DNA of 43,297 nucleotides. Origin: an uncultured Slackia sp. (lineage in GTDB: Bacteria; Actinomycetota; Coriobacteriia; Coriobacteriales; Eggerthellaceae). Within the stretch, counting starts at the first letter, position 1, and every line of letters starts with the position of its first letter. Of the stretch, positions 24,524 to 32,593 are shown one piece after another. The notes below the pieces were generated by a model that was given only the letters and a program-made list of their open reading frames with translations, did not search any database and was not told where the DNA came from. Position numbers and translations under genes: made by a program. The DNA lies in assembly GCF_959608125.1 (NCBI RefSeq), contig NZ_CAUHPG010000019.1, forward strand, positions 1 to 43,297, written 5' to 3'.

Positions 24524-26503
24524 CTAGTCGTCTTTTTCTTCGTTGCCGCCGCCGCTGCCGTTGCCGGAATTTCCGTTGCCCTGGCCGTTATCGCTTGGGT
24601 TCGATGCGGGGCCGCTCGACACCGTGATGGTGATCGTGTCGCCCTTCTTGGCCTGACCGCTCGTGGGGGACTGCTTGATGACGGTTCCCTTGGGCTGGTC
24701 GCTCGACGCCTCGATGACGTTGTATCTCAGGTCGAGGTTGGCGATGGTGCTTTGCGCATCGGAGGAGGTCATTCCGACGACGCTGGGGATGTCGATCGCC
24801 TTGCTGGCAGGGTCTTCGCCCTTGGATACCGTGATGGTGACCGTTTCGCCCTTGGCGAGCTTGCCGCCGTTGGGGTTCTGGCTCATGACCTGTCCCTCGG
24901 CGTACTTGTCGCTGTATTCGCCGGTGGACACGTTGACAGTGAAGCCCGCCTTCTCCAGCGTGCTCTTGGCGCTGGCCTGATCGCTGCCCACGACGTTGGG
25001 AACTTCGATGTCTTCGGGGCCGGTAGAGATCCAGTACTTCACCGTGGTGCCCTTGTCGGCTTGCGTTCCCGCATCGGGGCTCTGCTTGCAGACCGTATCC
25101 TTGTCGGCATCGGACGCTTCGTTGCCCGCATATTGCGGCGTGTAGCCGGCATCCTTGAGCGACTTCTCCGCCTGTTCGGCCGTCATGCCCTTCAGGTCGG
25201 GAATCGAGCCGTTCTCGACGCCCTTCGAAATGACCAGGTTCACCTTCTGCCCCTTTTCGAGCGCCGTGTTGGCGCCGGGGTCCTGGCCGCAGACGCGTCC
25301 TGCGACGGTGTCGGCGTTGAATTCCTCCGTGACGTCGCCGACCACATAGCCCGCCGCCTCGATGGCCTTGACGGCCGATTCTTTCGTTTGGCCCATGACG
25401 TCGGGAACCTTGGCTTCGCCGCCTCCGCCGACCAGCGCCATGGCGATCGCCGCAATGGCGATGATGCCCGCGATCAGGCCGACCACGATGCCGATAGTCT
25501 TCTTGTTCGACTTCTTCTTCGAATCGTCGTCCATGCGGAAAGACGTCGCCTGCATGGGGCCGGAGTTCGACGGATTGACGACCGGCATGACGGCCGTGCC
25601 GCCCGGTTCGCCGATGGTCATCGGAGGAACGCCGCCCATGACGGCGGTGGGAGCCGAAGACATGGCGCCTGCGACGCCCGTGACCGGGCGACCCATGAGG
25701 AAGTCGTCGAGCGCATGCTTCATCTCGCGTGCGGTCTGGAAGCGGTTGTAGGAATTTTTCTCCATGGCCTTCATGATGATGGCCTCGAGGTCGGGGCTGA
25801 TGTCGGGCTTGACTTGGCTCGGCGGCAGCGGCGCCTCGTTGACCTGGCGCATGGCCACGCTGACGGCGTCGGGGCCGTCGAAGGGAAGCTGGCCGGTGGC
25901 CGCCTCGTAGAGCACGCAGCCGAGCGAGTAGATGTCGCTTCCGCCGTCGAGCTCTTTGCCCTGGGCCTGCTCGGGAGAAATGTAGTGGGCGGTGCCCAGC
26001 ACGCTGGAGGTCTTCGCCTTCACGCTGTTTTTCGCGCGGGCGATGCCGAAGTCCATGACCTTCACGTTGCCGTCGGGCTGCACCATGATGTTTTGCGGCT
26101 TGATGTCGCGGTGCATGATGTCCTGGCCGTGGGCGACGGAAAGCGCCTGGCAGACCTGGCTGCCGATTTCGGCGACCTTGCGCTGGTTGATGGCGCCGCG
26201 TTGTTGGATGGCGCTTTTGAGGTCGGTTCCGCGCACGTATTCCATGACGATGAAGTACGTGCCCTCATCCTGGCCCCAGTCGTAGACGTTCACGATGTAG
26301 GGGCTCTGCAGGTTGGCCGCCGAAGCCGCTTCCTGCTTGAAGCGGGCGGTGAATTCGGAGTCGGCGGCGTATTGGGGCAGCATGACCTTCACGGCTACGG
26401 TGCGGCCGAGAACCTGGTCTTGCGCCTTGTACACCTCGGCCATGCCGCCGATGCCTATGCGTTCGGTGATTTTGTACCGTCCGTTGAACACCCGTCCTAT
26501 CAC
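24524..26503 (-). CDS. pknB: PASTA-domain Ser/Thr protein kinase, PknB/Stk1 family
   Basis: 659 residues. The kinase domain (about 10-270) has the glycine loop GIGGMAEV (17-24), Lys39, catalytic HRD (131-133) and DFG (151-153). A juxtamembrane stretch, one membrane helix near 345-370 and four extracytoplasmic PASTA repeats follow (starts near VPDVMG, IPDLKG, VPNVVG and IPSVVG), then a Gly/Asn-rich tail. PASTA domains bind muropeptides or lipid II, and the kinase tunes wall synthesis. The GTG at 26503 has GAGGGAGAG upstream. It is last in an operon with FHA proteins, a phosphatase and a SEDS-PBP fusion. Confidence 0.95.
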   Translation of the reverse strand: MIGRVFNGRYKITERIGIGGMAEVYKAQDQVLGRTVAVKVMLPQYAADSEFTARFKQEAASAANLQSPYIVNVYDWGQDEGTYFIVMEYVRGTDLKSAIQQRGAINQRKVAEIGSQVCQALSVAHGQDIMHRDIKPQNIMVQPDGNVKVMDFGIARAKNSVKAKTSSVLGTAHYISPEQAQGKELDGGSDIYSLGCVLYEAATGQLPFDGPDAVSVAMRQVNEAPLPPSQVKPDISPDLEAIIMKAMEKNSYNRFQTAREMKHALDDFLMGRPVTGVAGAMSSAPTAVMGGVPPMTIGEPGGTAVMPVVNPSNSGPMQATSFRMDDDSKKKSNKKTIGIVVGLIAGIIAIAAIAMALVGGGGEAKVPDVMGQTKESAVKAIEAAGYVVGDVTEEFNADTVAGRVCGQDPGANTALEKGQKVNLVISKGVENGSIPDLKGMTAEQAEKSLKDAGYTPQYAGNEASDADKDTVCKQSPDAGTQADKGTTVKYWISTGPEDIEVPNVVGSDQASAKSTLEKAGFTVNVSTGEYSDKYAEGQVMSQNPNGGKLAKGETVTITVSKGEDPASKAIDIPSVVGMTSSDAQSTIANLDLRYNVIEASSDQPKGTVIKQSPTSGQAKKGDTITITVSSGPASNPSDNGQGNGNSGNGSGGGNEEKDD

Positions 26504-26599
26504 GATGCTCTCCCTCTATATCAGTCTCTCGTTGCTTCGTATTCGTTACAGCTGCGCGTGAAGCGTCGAACGATCGGTTAAACCGTCATCGTACCTCAC

Positions 26600-29419
26600 C
26601 TACAGCAGACCTTGCACCTCGAGCGCGGTCTGAATCACGCTTTTTGCACGTGCGCTCGCCGCACCCGACTCGTCGGAACCGTGGACGCCCTCCTCGATCA
26701 ATACGGCTACCACGACGCGGGGGTTGTCCGCCGGCGCGAAGCCCACGAACCAGCTGTCGTTGTATTCCTTATTGGTCTCGGCGGTGCCCGTCTTGCCTGC
26801 CACGTCGACCCCCTTGATCGACGCGTCGCGGCCGGTGCCGTTCTGTACGACGCCGAGCATCATGTCGGTGATGCTTTCGGCGGTCTGCTTGCTCATGACG
26901 GTGCCGTAGGCCTTCGGCGAGGCGGTGAAGCTGCGCTCGCCCTTGGCATTGTAGATGCCCTCAACGAAATGCGGGGTTTCCAGCACGCCGTCGTTGGCGA
27001 TGGCCGATGCCACCATGGCCATCTGCATGACGGTGGCCTGCGGACCCGCGGGGCTTTCATGCTGGCCGACAGGCTGTCCGCATGCCGCCCACGCCGTTTC
27101 CCACGTGGTCATTTCGGCAGGGTCCGGCATCAGGCTGGTGTAGAGCGGCAGGTCGAGGCCATCGACCGTCTGGTTGAAGCCGAACTTGTCGGCCGTCTCG
27201 ACCAGCAGATCGGCGCCGACCTTGTCGGCCCCGAGCGCGCCGAACGCGGTGTTGGAAGAGACTTCCGTCGCGCGTTTGAGCGTGATGGTTCCGTATCCCA
27301 CGTCATTGGCGTTGGTCACCTTCGCATTGCCGATTTCGGCAAACGCGGGCGCTTCGACCTGCGTGTTTTCAGTGGCCAGTCCGTTTTCGATCAGTGCAGT
27401 CAGCGTGACCAGCTTGAACGTGGATCCAGGGGCGTACAGGGCGTTGGTCGCGCGGTTGATGAGCGCTCCGCCCGAAGCGTCGTTTCCAGCCGCCGCGTTT
27501 TCGAGCAATGCATCGACGTCGGCGTTGGAATAGGTGGGCGAGCTTGCGCTTGCGAGCACCGCGCCCGTTTCGGGGTCGATCGCCACCACGGCGCCTTTGT
27601 AGCCTTCAAGCACCTGTTCGGCCGTGCGCTGGATCTTGGAGTTCAGCGTGAGCGTCACGTCGTTGCCGGGCGTGTTGACGCCGGCGAGGAAGCTCACCAC
27701 GTCGGACCAGCTTGCGAAGTTCTCCTGGCCCTTCAGGGTGTCGTTCATGGACTGCTCGATGCCGGACAGGCCGTATTGCTCCGAGTAGTATCCCACCACG
27801 TGGCTGGCAAGGCTTCCCTGCGGATACGTGCGCTCGTAGGTGCCGTTTTCCTGTTCGATGCTTTCGGCTAGCACCACGCCGTCGTAGGTGCTGATCGAGC
27901 CGCGTTCGGTGCGCGATTCCTTATACAGCGTGTGGTTGTTGCCGGGGTAGCTCTGATATTCGTCCGCCATGAACACCATGATATAGGTAAGGTTGGCCAC
28001 GAGCAGCGCGAACAGCAGTGCGAATGCCACCATGGCGGATGTGAGGCGTCGGCCCAGGGCGACGCGACCCAATACGCCGGTATCGCCCGCGCCTCGCTGG
28101 GAGCCGTGGGCGCCGATGGCGCGCATGCGCATGGTGCCGTCTTTGACCTCGGAGTTGATGCCGGTTCCTTCGTCGCCGCAGCGCAGCAGCAGGCCGATGC
28201 CGATGAAGCTGGCCAGAAGCGACGATCCGCCTTGGCTGATGAAGGGCAGGGTGAGGCCGGTCAACGGGATAAGGCGCGTGACGCCGCCCACGATGATGAA
28301 GGCCTGCAGCACGATGGTCACGGTGACGCCGACGGCGACGAACGAGCTCACGTCGCTCTTCGCGCGTGCAGCCGTGGCGAAGCCGCGGATGGCCAGGCAC
28401 AGGAACAAAAGCAATACGCCGGCGCCGCCGAGCAGGCCGGTCTCTTCGGCGATGGCGGCGAAGATGAAGTCGGATTCGACGACCGGGATGTTTTCGGCCA
28501 GGCCGTTGCCTACGCCGACGCCGAGCATGCCGCCGTCGGCCAGCGAGTAGATCGACTGGCAGAGCTGGTAGCCGGTGTTCATGGCGTCGGAGAACGGGTC
28601 GAGCCAGGTGTTCACGCGAATCTGGATATGGCCGAAGGCGGCGTACAGGATGACGCAGCCCAAAGCGGCCAGCCCGAACCCGACGACAAGGAACATCTTC
28701 TTGCCGCTGGCCACGTAGAGCATGGTCAGGAACAGCACGAAGCAGACCAGCGCGCTGCCGAGGTCTTTTTCGAATACGGCGATGGCGAAGGAGATGCCCC
28801 ACATGATGAGCAGCGGGCCGATCGTCGCGACGTCGGGCAGATAGAACCTGCCTACGCGCACGGTGAACACCGAGAGCATCTCACGGTTCTGTGCCAGATA
28901 CGACGCAAGGAAAATGACGATGCAGACCTTTGCGATTTCGCCCGGCTGGAAGCTGAACGAGCCGACTTTGATCCAAATGCGGCTGCCCAGCACCTCTTGG
29001 CCGATGCCGGGAAGCATGGGCATGAGCAGCAGCACGATGCCTACGATCATGAAGGTGTATTTGTATTGGGCCAGCTTATCGAGGTTTCTCACCACGGCCA
29101 GCACGACCACCATGAGGGCTATTCCGAGGAAAAGCCACATGACCTGGCGCATTGCCAGATCGGGAGCGAGCCGTGTGACGAACGCGATGCCTATGCCCGA
29201 TAGGGCGAATACCACTGGAAGGATGGCGGGGTCGGCGTTTTTCGCCAGGAGCCTCACGCCGACGTGGGCGACGACGAAGGCGCCGAAAAGACCCACGGGA
29301 ACGGCGAGCGTTTCGAGGGTCAGTCGGGTGCCTTCGTTGACGAGGACCATGGAGAACAGCAGCACCACGAACGGGGCCGCCAGGCAGAGCAGCAGAAGCT
29401 CGGTATTGCGGCGCGTCAT
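26600..29419 (-). CDS. Fused SEDS glycosyltransferase and class B penicillin-binding protein
   Basis: 939 residues in one frame. Residues 1-455 form a FtsW/RodA/SpoVE (SEDS) polymerase with about twelve helices, NTWLDPFSD...GYQ and VVESDFIFAAIAEE, which contains the expected catalytic Asp. A linker and a further helix (about 465-490) lead into a class B PBP: Ser666-TFK, Ser721-Ser-Asn723 and Lys876-Thr-Gly. It would polymerise and crosslink peptidoglycan as one polypeptide. In most bacteria these are two interacting proteins, and actinobacteria usually encode them as adjacent genes between pstP and pknB, exactly this position. The ATG overlaps the phosphatase stop by 4 bases. Confidence 0.95.
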   Translation of the reverse strand: MTRRNTELLLLCLAAPFVVLLFSMVLVNEGTRLTLETLAVPVGLFGAFVVAHVGVRLLAKNADPAILPVVFALSGIGIAFVTRLAPDLAMRQVMWLFLGIALMVVVLAVVRNLDKLAQYKYTFMIVGIVLLLMPMLPGIGQEVLGSRIWIKVGSFSFQPGEIAKVCIVIFLASYLAQNREMLSVFTVRVGRFYLPDVATIGPLLIMWGISFAIAVFEKDLGSALVCFVLFLTMLYVASGKKMFLVVGFGLAALGCVILYAAFGHIQIRVNTWLDPFSDAMNTGYQLCQSIYSLADGGMLGVGVGNGLAENIPVVESDFIFAAIAEETGLLGGAGVLLLFLCLAIRGFATAARAKSDVSSFVAVGVTVTIVLQAFIIVGGVTRLIPLTGLTLPFISQGGSSLLASFIGIGLLLRCGDEGTGINSEVKDGTMRMRAIGAHGSQRGAGDTGVLGRVALGRRLTSAMVAFALLFALLVANLTYIMVFMADEYQSYPGNNHTLYKESRTERGSISTYDGVVLAESIEQENGTYERTYPQGSLASHVVGYYSEQYGLSGIEQSMNDTLKGQENFASWSDVVSFLAGVNTPGNDVTLTLNSKIQRTAEQVLEGYKGAVVAIDPETGAVLASASSPTYSNADVDALLENAAAGNDASGGALINRATNALYAPGSTFKLVTLTALIENGLATENTQVEAPAFAEIGNAKVTNANDVGYGTITLKRATEVSSNTAFGALGADKVGADLLVETADKFGFNQTVDGLDLPLYTSLMPDPAEMTTWETAWAACGQPVGQHESPAGPQATVMQMAMVASAIANDGVLETPHFVEGIYNAKGERSFTASPKAYGTVMSKQTAESITDMMLGVVQNGTGRDASIKGVDVAGKTGTAETNKEYNDSWFVGFAPADNPRVVVAVLIEEGVHGSDESGAASARAKSVIQTALEVQGLL

Positions 29420-30660
29420 GCTGCATCACCCGCCTCGGCGTCGGAATCGGCGGCGCCGTCGCTTTCGCCGGCATCTGCCGAGCTCGTGTTCGAAGCGTCG
29501 GACGAGTCCGTCTTGCCGTCTGTGAGCTTCTCGCTCGCAGGAGCCGTGTCCTTCTTGTATTCCTCGATCTGCTCCTTCCAGGTTTCGACGAGCGCGTCTG
29601 CGTCCTCGACGGAATCGACGCGAATGCCTTCGGCGAGCCTGTCGCGCACATTGGCCGGCAAGCCTTCCAGATCGTCGGCCGAAAGCCCTGTGTCATGGTC
29701 GAATCGCGAGAATGTGAATCCGGCTACTTCGCCGGGCATGCCGCGATAGACCGCGACGACGCCGTCTTTTTCTGCGAGGAATGCGGCGTGGTCGAGGTAG
29801 GCCGCCGATCCGGCGATGCCGCCGACCAGCACGAGCACGAAGGCGATGGCGGCCAGGACGGCCCCCAGACGGCCCTTGCGCGCCTGTTTTTTGATGATGG
29901 CCTCCGCGTTGGAGGGCACGTCCACCACGACGGCGGTCACGTTGTCGTAGCCGCCTGCGGTGATGGCCTCGTTGACGAGCGCGGCCGCGCATCGCTGCGG
30001 GTCTTTCACGCGTTCGAGCGTGCTTTCGAGCAGCGAATCGTCCACCATGCCCGACAGGCCGTCGGAGCACAGCAGCAGACGGTCGCCCGGGGCGACGTTC
30101 ATTTCGTAGATGTCGGGCAGCGTGGAAGGGTCGCTTCCCAGGGCGCGCGTGATCACGCTGCGCTGCGGATGCACGCGCGCTTCTTCCACAGTGATCTGGC
30201 CGCTTTCGATCAGGTCGGCCATGAGCGAATGGTCGCGCGTGATGCGCTGCAGGCCGCCTTCGTGCAGAAGGTAGGCGCGCGAGTCGCCCACCTGGGCAAC
30301 CACGAGGCGTTTGCCCGAAAGCATGGCGCAGGTCATGGTGGTTCCCATGCCCTTGCGGCCGATGCCTTCGGCCGCCGCGCGGATCACGGCGTGGTTCGCC
30401 GCCACCACGGCGCGTGCCAGATCGTCGCCGTCGGGCGTCTCGGGCGCATTGGCGACGAGCGTTTGAATGGCGATTTCGCTGGCCACTTCGCCTGCGGCGT
30501 GGCCGCCCATGCCGTCGGCCACCGCATACAGCGGCGGATTGACGGCGAGGCTGTCTTCGTTGTGGTCGCGTACCAGACCGACGTCGGTACGCGAGCCGTA
30601 TGAGGGCATGGCTCCTTTGGCGTGACGGCCGCGCGCGCCATTGCGCTTCGCGGCGGCCAC
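29416..30660 (-). CDS. PP2C-family Ser/Thr phosphatase with membrane helix
   Basis: 414 residues. The PP2C metal motifs are clear: VRDHNEDSLAV, VADGMGGHAAGE, VGDSRAYLL, CSDGLSGMV and GYDNVTAVVVD. A membrane helix near 285-305 and an extracytoplasmic tail of about 110 residues, very acidic at the end, follow. It is the PstP/Stp counterpart that reverses phosphorylation by the linked kinases. The GTG at 30660 overlaps the FhaB-like stop (TAGTG). An internal ATG at 30609 has AAAGGAG but only 2 bases away, so I keep the GTG with moderate confidence. Confidence 0.92.
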   Translation of the reverse strand: MAAAKRNGARGRHAKGAMPSYGSRTDVGLVRDHNEDSLAVNPPLYAVADGMGGHAAGEVASEIAIQTLVANAPETPDGDDLARAVVAANHAVIRAAAEGIGRKGMGTTMTCAMLSGKRLVVAQVGDSRAYLLHEGGLQRITRDHSLMADLIESGQITVEEARVHPQRSVITRALGSDPSTLPDIYEMNVAPGDRLLLCSDGLSGMVDDSLLESTLERVKDPQRCAAALVNEAITAGGYDNVTAVVVDVPSNAEAIIKKQARKGRLGAVLAAIAFVLVLVGGIAGSAAYLDHAAFLAEKDGVVAVYRGMPGEVAGFTFSRFDHDTGLSADDLEGLPANVRDRLAEGIRVDSVEDADALVETWKEQIEEYKKDTAPASEKLTDGKTDSSDASNTSSADAGESDGAADSDAEAGDAA

Positions 30661-31073
30661 TACTCGAACCTCACGCGAATGGCCACGTCGCCGACGTTGA
30701 CCACGTCGTTGCTTTTGAGCACGGTGGGCTCGGTGATGCGGCGTCCGTTGACGGCGGTTCCGTTGGTGGAGCCGAGGTCTTCGACGAATAGATTGGCGCC
30801 CATGAGGCTGAAGCGAGCATGGCGGGCGGACACGTATCCTGCTCCGATGACGATGTCGGCGCCGGGAGCGCGGCCCACGATGACGGGGCCACGGACGGCC
30901 ATCTTCACGCCGCGCAGCTCTTTGGGTCCGCGCTCGACCGACAGGCCCCAGCTTTTCTCTTTTTTACGCTGGCCTTTGACCAGTCCGATTCCCGTTTTCA
31001 TGATCGCGAAGAGGAACAGGTACAAAAGCGCCACGAAGACAAGGCGTCCGACAAGCAGGATGACGTCTATCAC
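30660..31073 (-). CDS. FHA-domain protein, FhaB-like
   Basis: 137 residues. An N-terminal membrane helix (about 5-27) and a basic linker are followed by a C-terminal FHA domain: VIVGRAPGADIVI, SARHARF and DLGSTNGTAVNG. FHA domains bind phosphothreonine, so it reads phosphorylation by PknB-type kinases at the membrane. The GTG at 31073 has AGGAGC upstream, 10 bases after the FhaA-like stop region. Operon order matches actinobacterial fhaA-fhaB-pstP-rodA-pbpA-pknB. Confidence 0.9.
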   Translation of the reverse strand: MIDVILLVGRLVFVALLYLFLFAIMKTGIGLVKGQRKKEKSWGLSVERGPKELRGVKMAVRGPVIVGRAPGADIVIGAGYVSARHARFSLMGANLFVEDLGSTNGTAVNGRRITEPTVLKSNDVVNVGDVAIRVRFE

Positions 31074-31082
31074 GCGAAGCTC

Positions 31083-32507
31083 CTATCGCATCGAGAACAC
31101 GAACTCGGTCATGCCGAGGGTGATGCGGTCGCCGTCGGCCAGGCCGCGCCTGGTGACGGGCATGCCGTTGACGAAGGTCCCGTTGGTGGAACCGAGGTCG
31201 GTGATCACCCAGACGCCCTGCGGCTCGAAGGCCAGCTGGGCGTGCTGACGGCTGACGTTGAGGTCGTTGAGCACGATGTCGTTGCCGGTTTCGCGGCCGA
31301 CGAGGATGCGATTGGTCGCCAGGTCGTAGGACCTGTTGGAATTGGCATCGATCAGGCGGGCGCGCACGGCCGCTCCGTTGGGGACGGGGTTGGCTTGCGC
31401 GGCTCCTGCGGTGAACGCCACGGTATGGGCGGGGGCGCCGTATGCCGGAGCGCCCTGCGGCTGCATGCCCATCGGAGCGGCGCCTGGGTAGGGCTGCTGC
31501 ATGGGCTGGCCGGCATAGGGTTGCGGTGCGTAGCCTGCGGCATAGGGGTTGTATGCCTGCGCCTGCGGATTGTAGCCCTGCGGGAACGCGGGATTCGGCA
31601 GCGGCTGGCCCTCGAAGCCCTGGGGCGCGTACATGCCCGCGGCTTCGACGCCGGCTTCGGCGGCAGGCGACGTCTGGCGCGCATGCTCGGGAAGATGCTG
31701 GGGCCGAGCGTCGCTTTCGGGCGCATCGGCCTGAGCCGCCTCGGCGGCCTCTTCGCTTTCGTCCTGCGGGGCCTTGTCGCGGTAGTCTTCGAAGTTCTTG
31801 CTGTCGAAGGTGTACTCGCCGTAGTCGATCGAGTAGTCGATTTCGTTTTCGGGAACGTAGGGCAGCGGCGGCTTGGCGGCAGGCTTTTCCTGCACGTCGG
31901 GGAAGGCGCCTGCGTTGGGGGCGCCGAAAATCTGCTGGCCGTAATCGCCCTGGGGCGCCGCGCCGTATGCGTTGCCGGGCATCGGGGGCTGCGGGCGGTA
32001 TTGCGGAGCCTGCTGGGGCTGCTGCGTACGCGCCATCGCGGGGTCGTTGTATGCGGCCGCCTGGGGAGCGGGCGCGCCGACGGCGCCGCCCATGCCGTAG
32101 CGCTGCATTTCCTCGGCACGCAGCTGCGCCACGATCGGCGCGCTTACGACTTCGGCGATGACGTCGAACTTGCCGTGCTTGAGGCCGTCGTCGACGATGA
32201 AGCGCACGAGCGGATGGCCGTCCATGGACAGGCCTTCTCCCGCTGCGCTCGAGGCGAGGCGGGTCTCGCATTCACCGGCCAGCGTGGGATAGAATCCGAA
32301 CAGGCGCTGGTCGTCGTCGGGATTGACGAGGACGGTGTAGAGCGTGGGGGCGAATTGCTTGCCTGCGCTGACCACCTTTTCGCGGCGCATCTGCTTTTCG
32401 GCTTTTTTCATAATCTGAACGGGGGAGATGGGCGATTTCTGCATCTTGCCGGCGCCACCTTCGAAGGTGTCTTCCATCTTGCCCTCGAACTTAGAGAAAA
32501 ATCCCAT
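31083..32507 (-). CDS. DUF3662 and FHA-domain protein, FhaA-like
   Basis: 474 residues. An N-terminal DUF3662 domain (MGFFSKFEGKMEDTFEG to about 130) is followed by a long low-complexity middle rich in Pro, Ala, Gln, Gly and Tyr. The C-terminal FHA domain has ILVGRETGNDIVLND, SRQHAQL and DLGSTNGTFVNG. FhaA in mycobacteria binds phosphorylated PknB-pathway partners at growth sites. The ATG at 32507 begins the conserved MGFFS; the frame continues to a TTG at 32549 but without family support. It is first in the operon. Confidence 0.9.
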   Translation of the reverse strand: MGFFSKFEGKMEDTFEGGAGKMQKSPISPVQIMKKAEKQMRREKVVSAGKQFAPTLYTVLVNPDDDQRLFGFYPTLAGECETRLASSAAGEGLSMDGHPLVRFIVDDGLKHGKFDVIAEVVSAPIVAQLRAEEMQRYGMGGAVGAPAPQAAAYNDPAMARTQQPQQAPQYRPQPPMPGNAYGAAPQGDYGQQIFGAPNAGAFPDVQEKPAAKPPLPYVPENEIDYSIDYGEYTFDSKNFEDYRDKAPQDESEEAAEAAQADAPESDARPQHLPEHARQTSPAAEAGVEAAGMYAPQGFEGQPLPNPAFPQGYNPQAQAYNPYAAGYAPQPYAGQPMQQPYPGAAPMGMQPQGAPAYGAPAHTVAFTAGAAQANPVPNGAAVRARLIDANSNRSYDLATNRILVGRETGNDIVLNDLNVSRQHAQLAFEPQGVWVITDLGSTNGTFVNGMPVTRRGLADGDRITLGMTEFVFSMR

Positions 32508-32550
32508 AGTCGACTCAAGCCTTTCTGCGTTTACGATCCGTGAGCTCAAG

Positions 32551-32566
32551 GTATATATAATAAGCT
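32551..32566. promoter_or_regulatory. AT-rich divergent promoter core
   Basis: GTATATATAATAAGC contains TATAAT for the plus strand (kinase gene) and TATTAT/TATATA for the minus strand (FhaA operon). It lies between start codons at 32507 and 32594, so both operons probably fire from this shared core. Confidence 0.5.
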
Positions 32567-32593
32567 TTCCGCGCGAATGAAAGGCTTGATGGC

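Noticed and set aside
24305..26581. A 758-codon plus-strand open frame opposite pknB
   Set aside because: It is the antisense of the kinase and PASTA repeats and has no recognisable motif.
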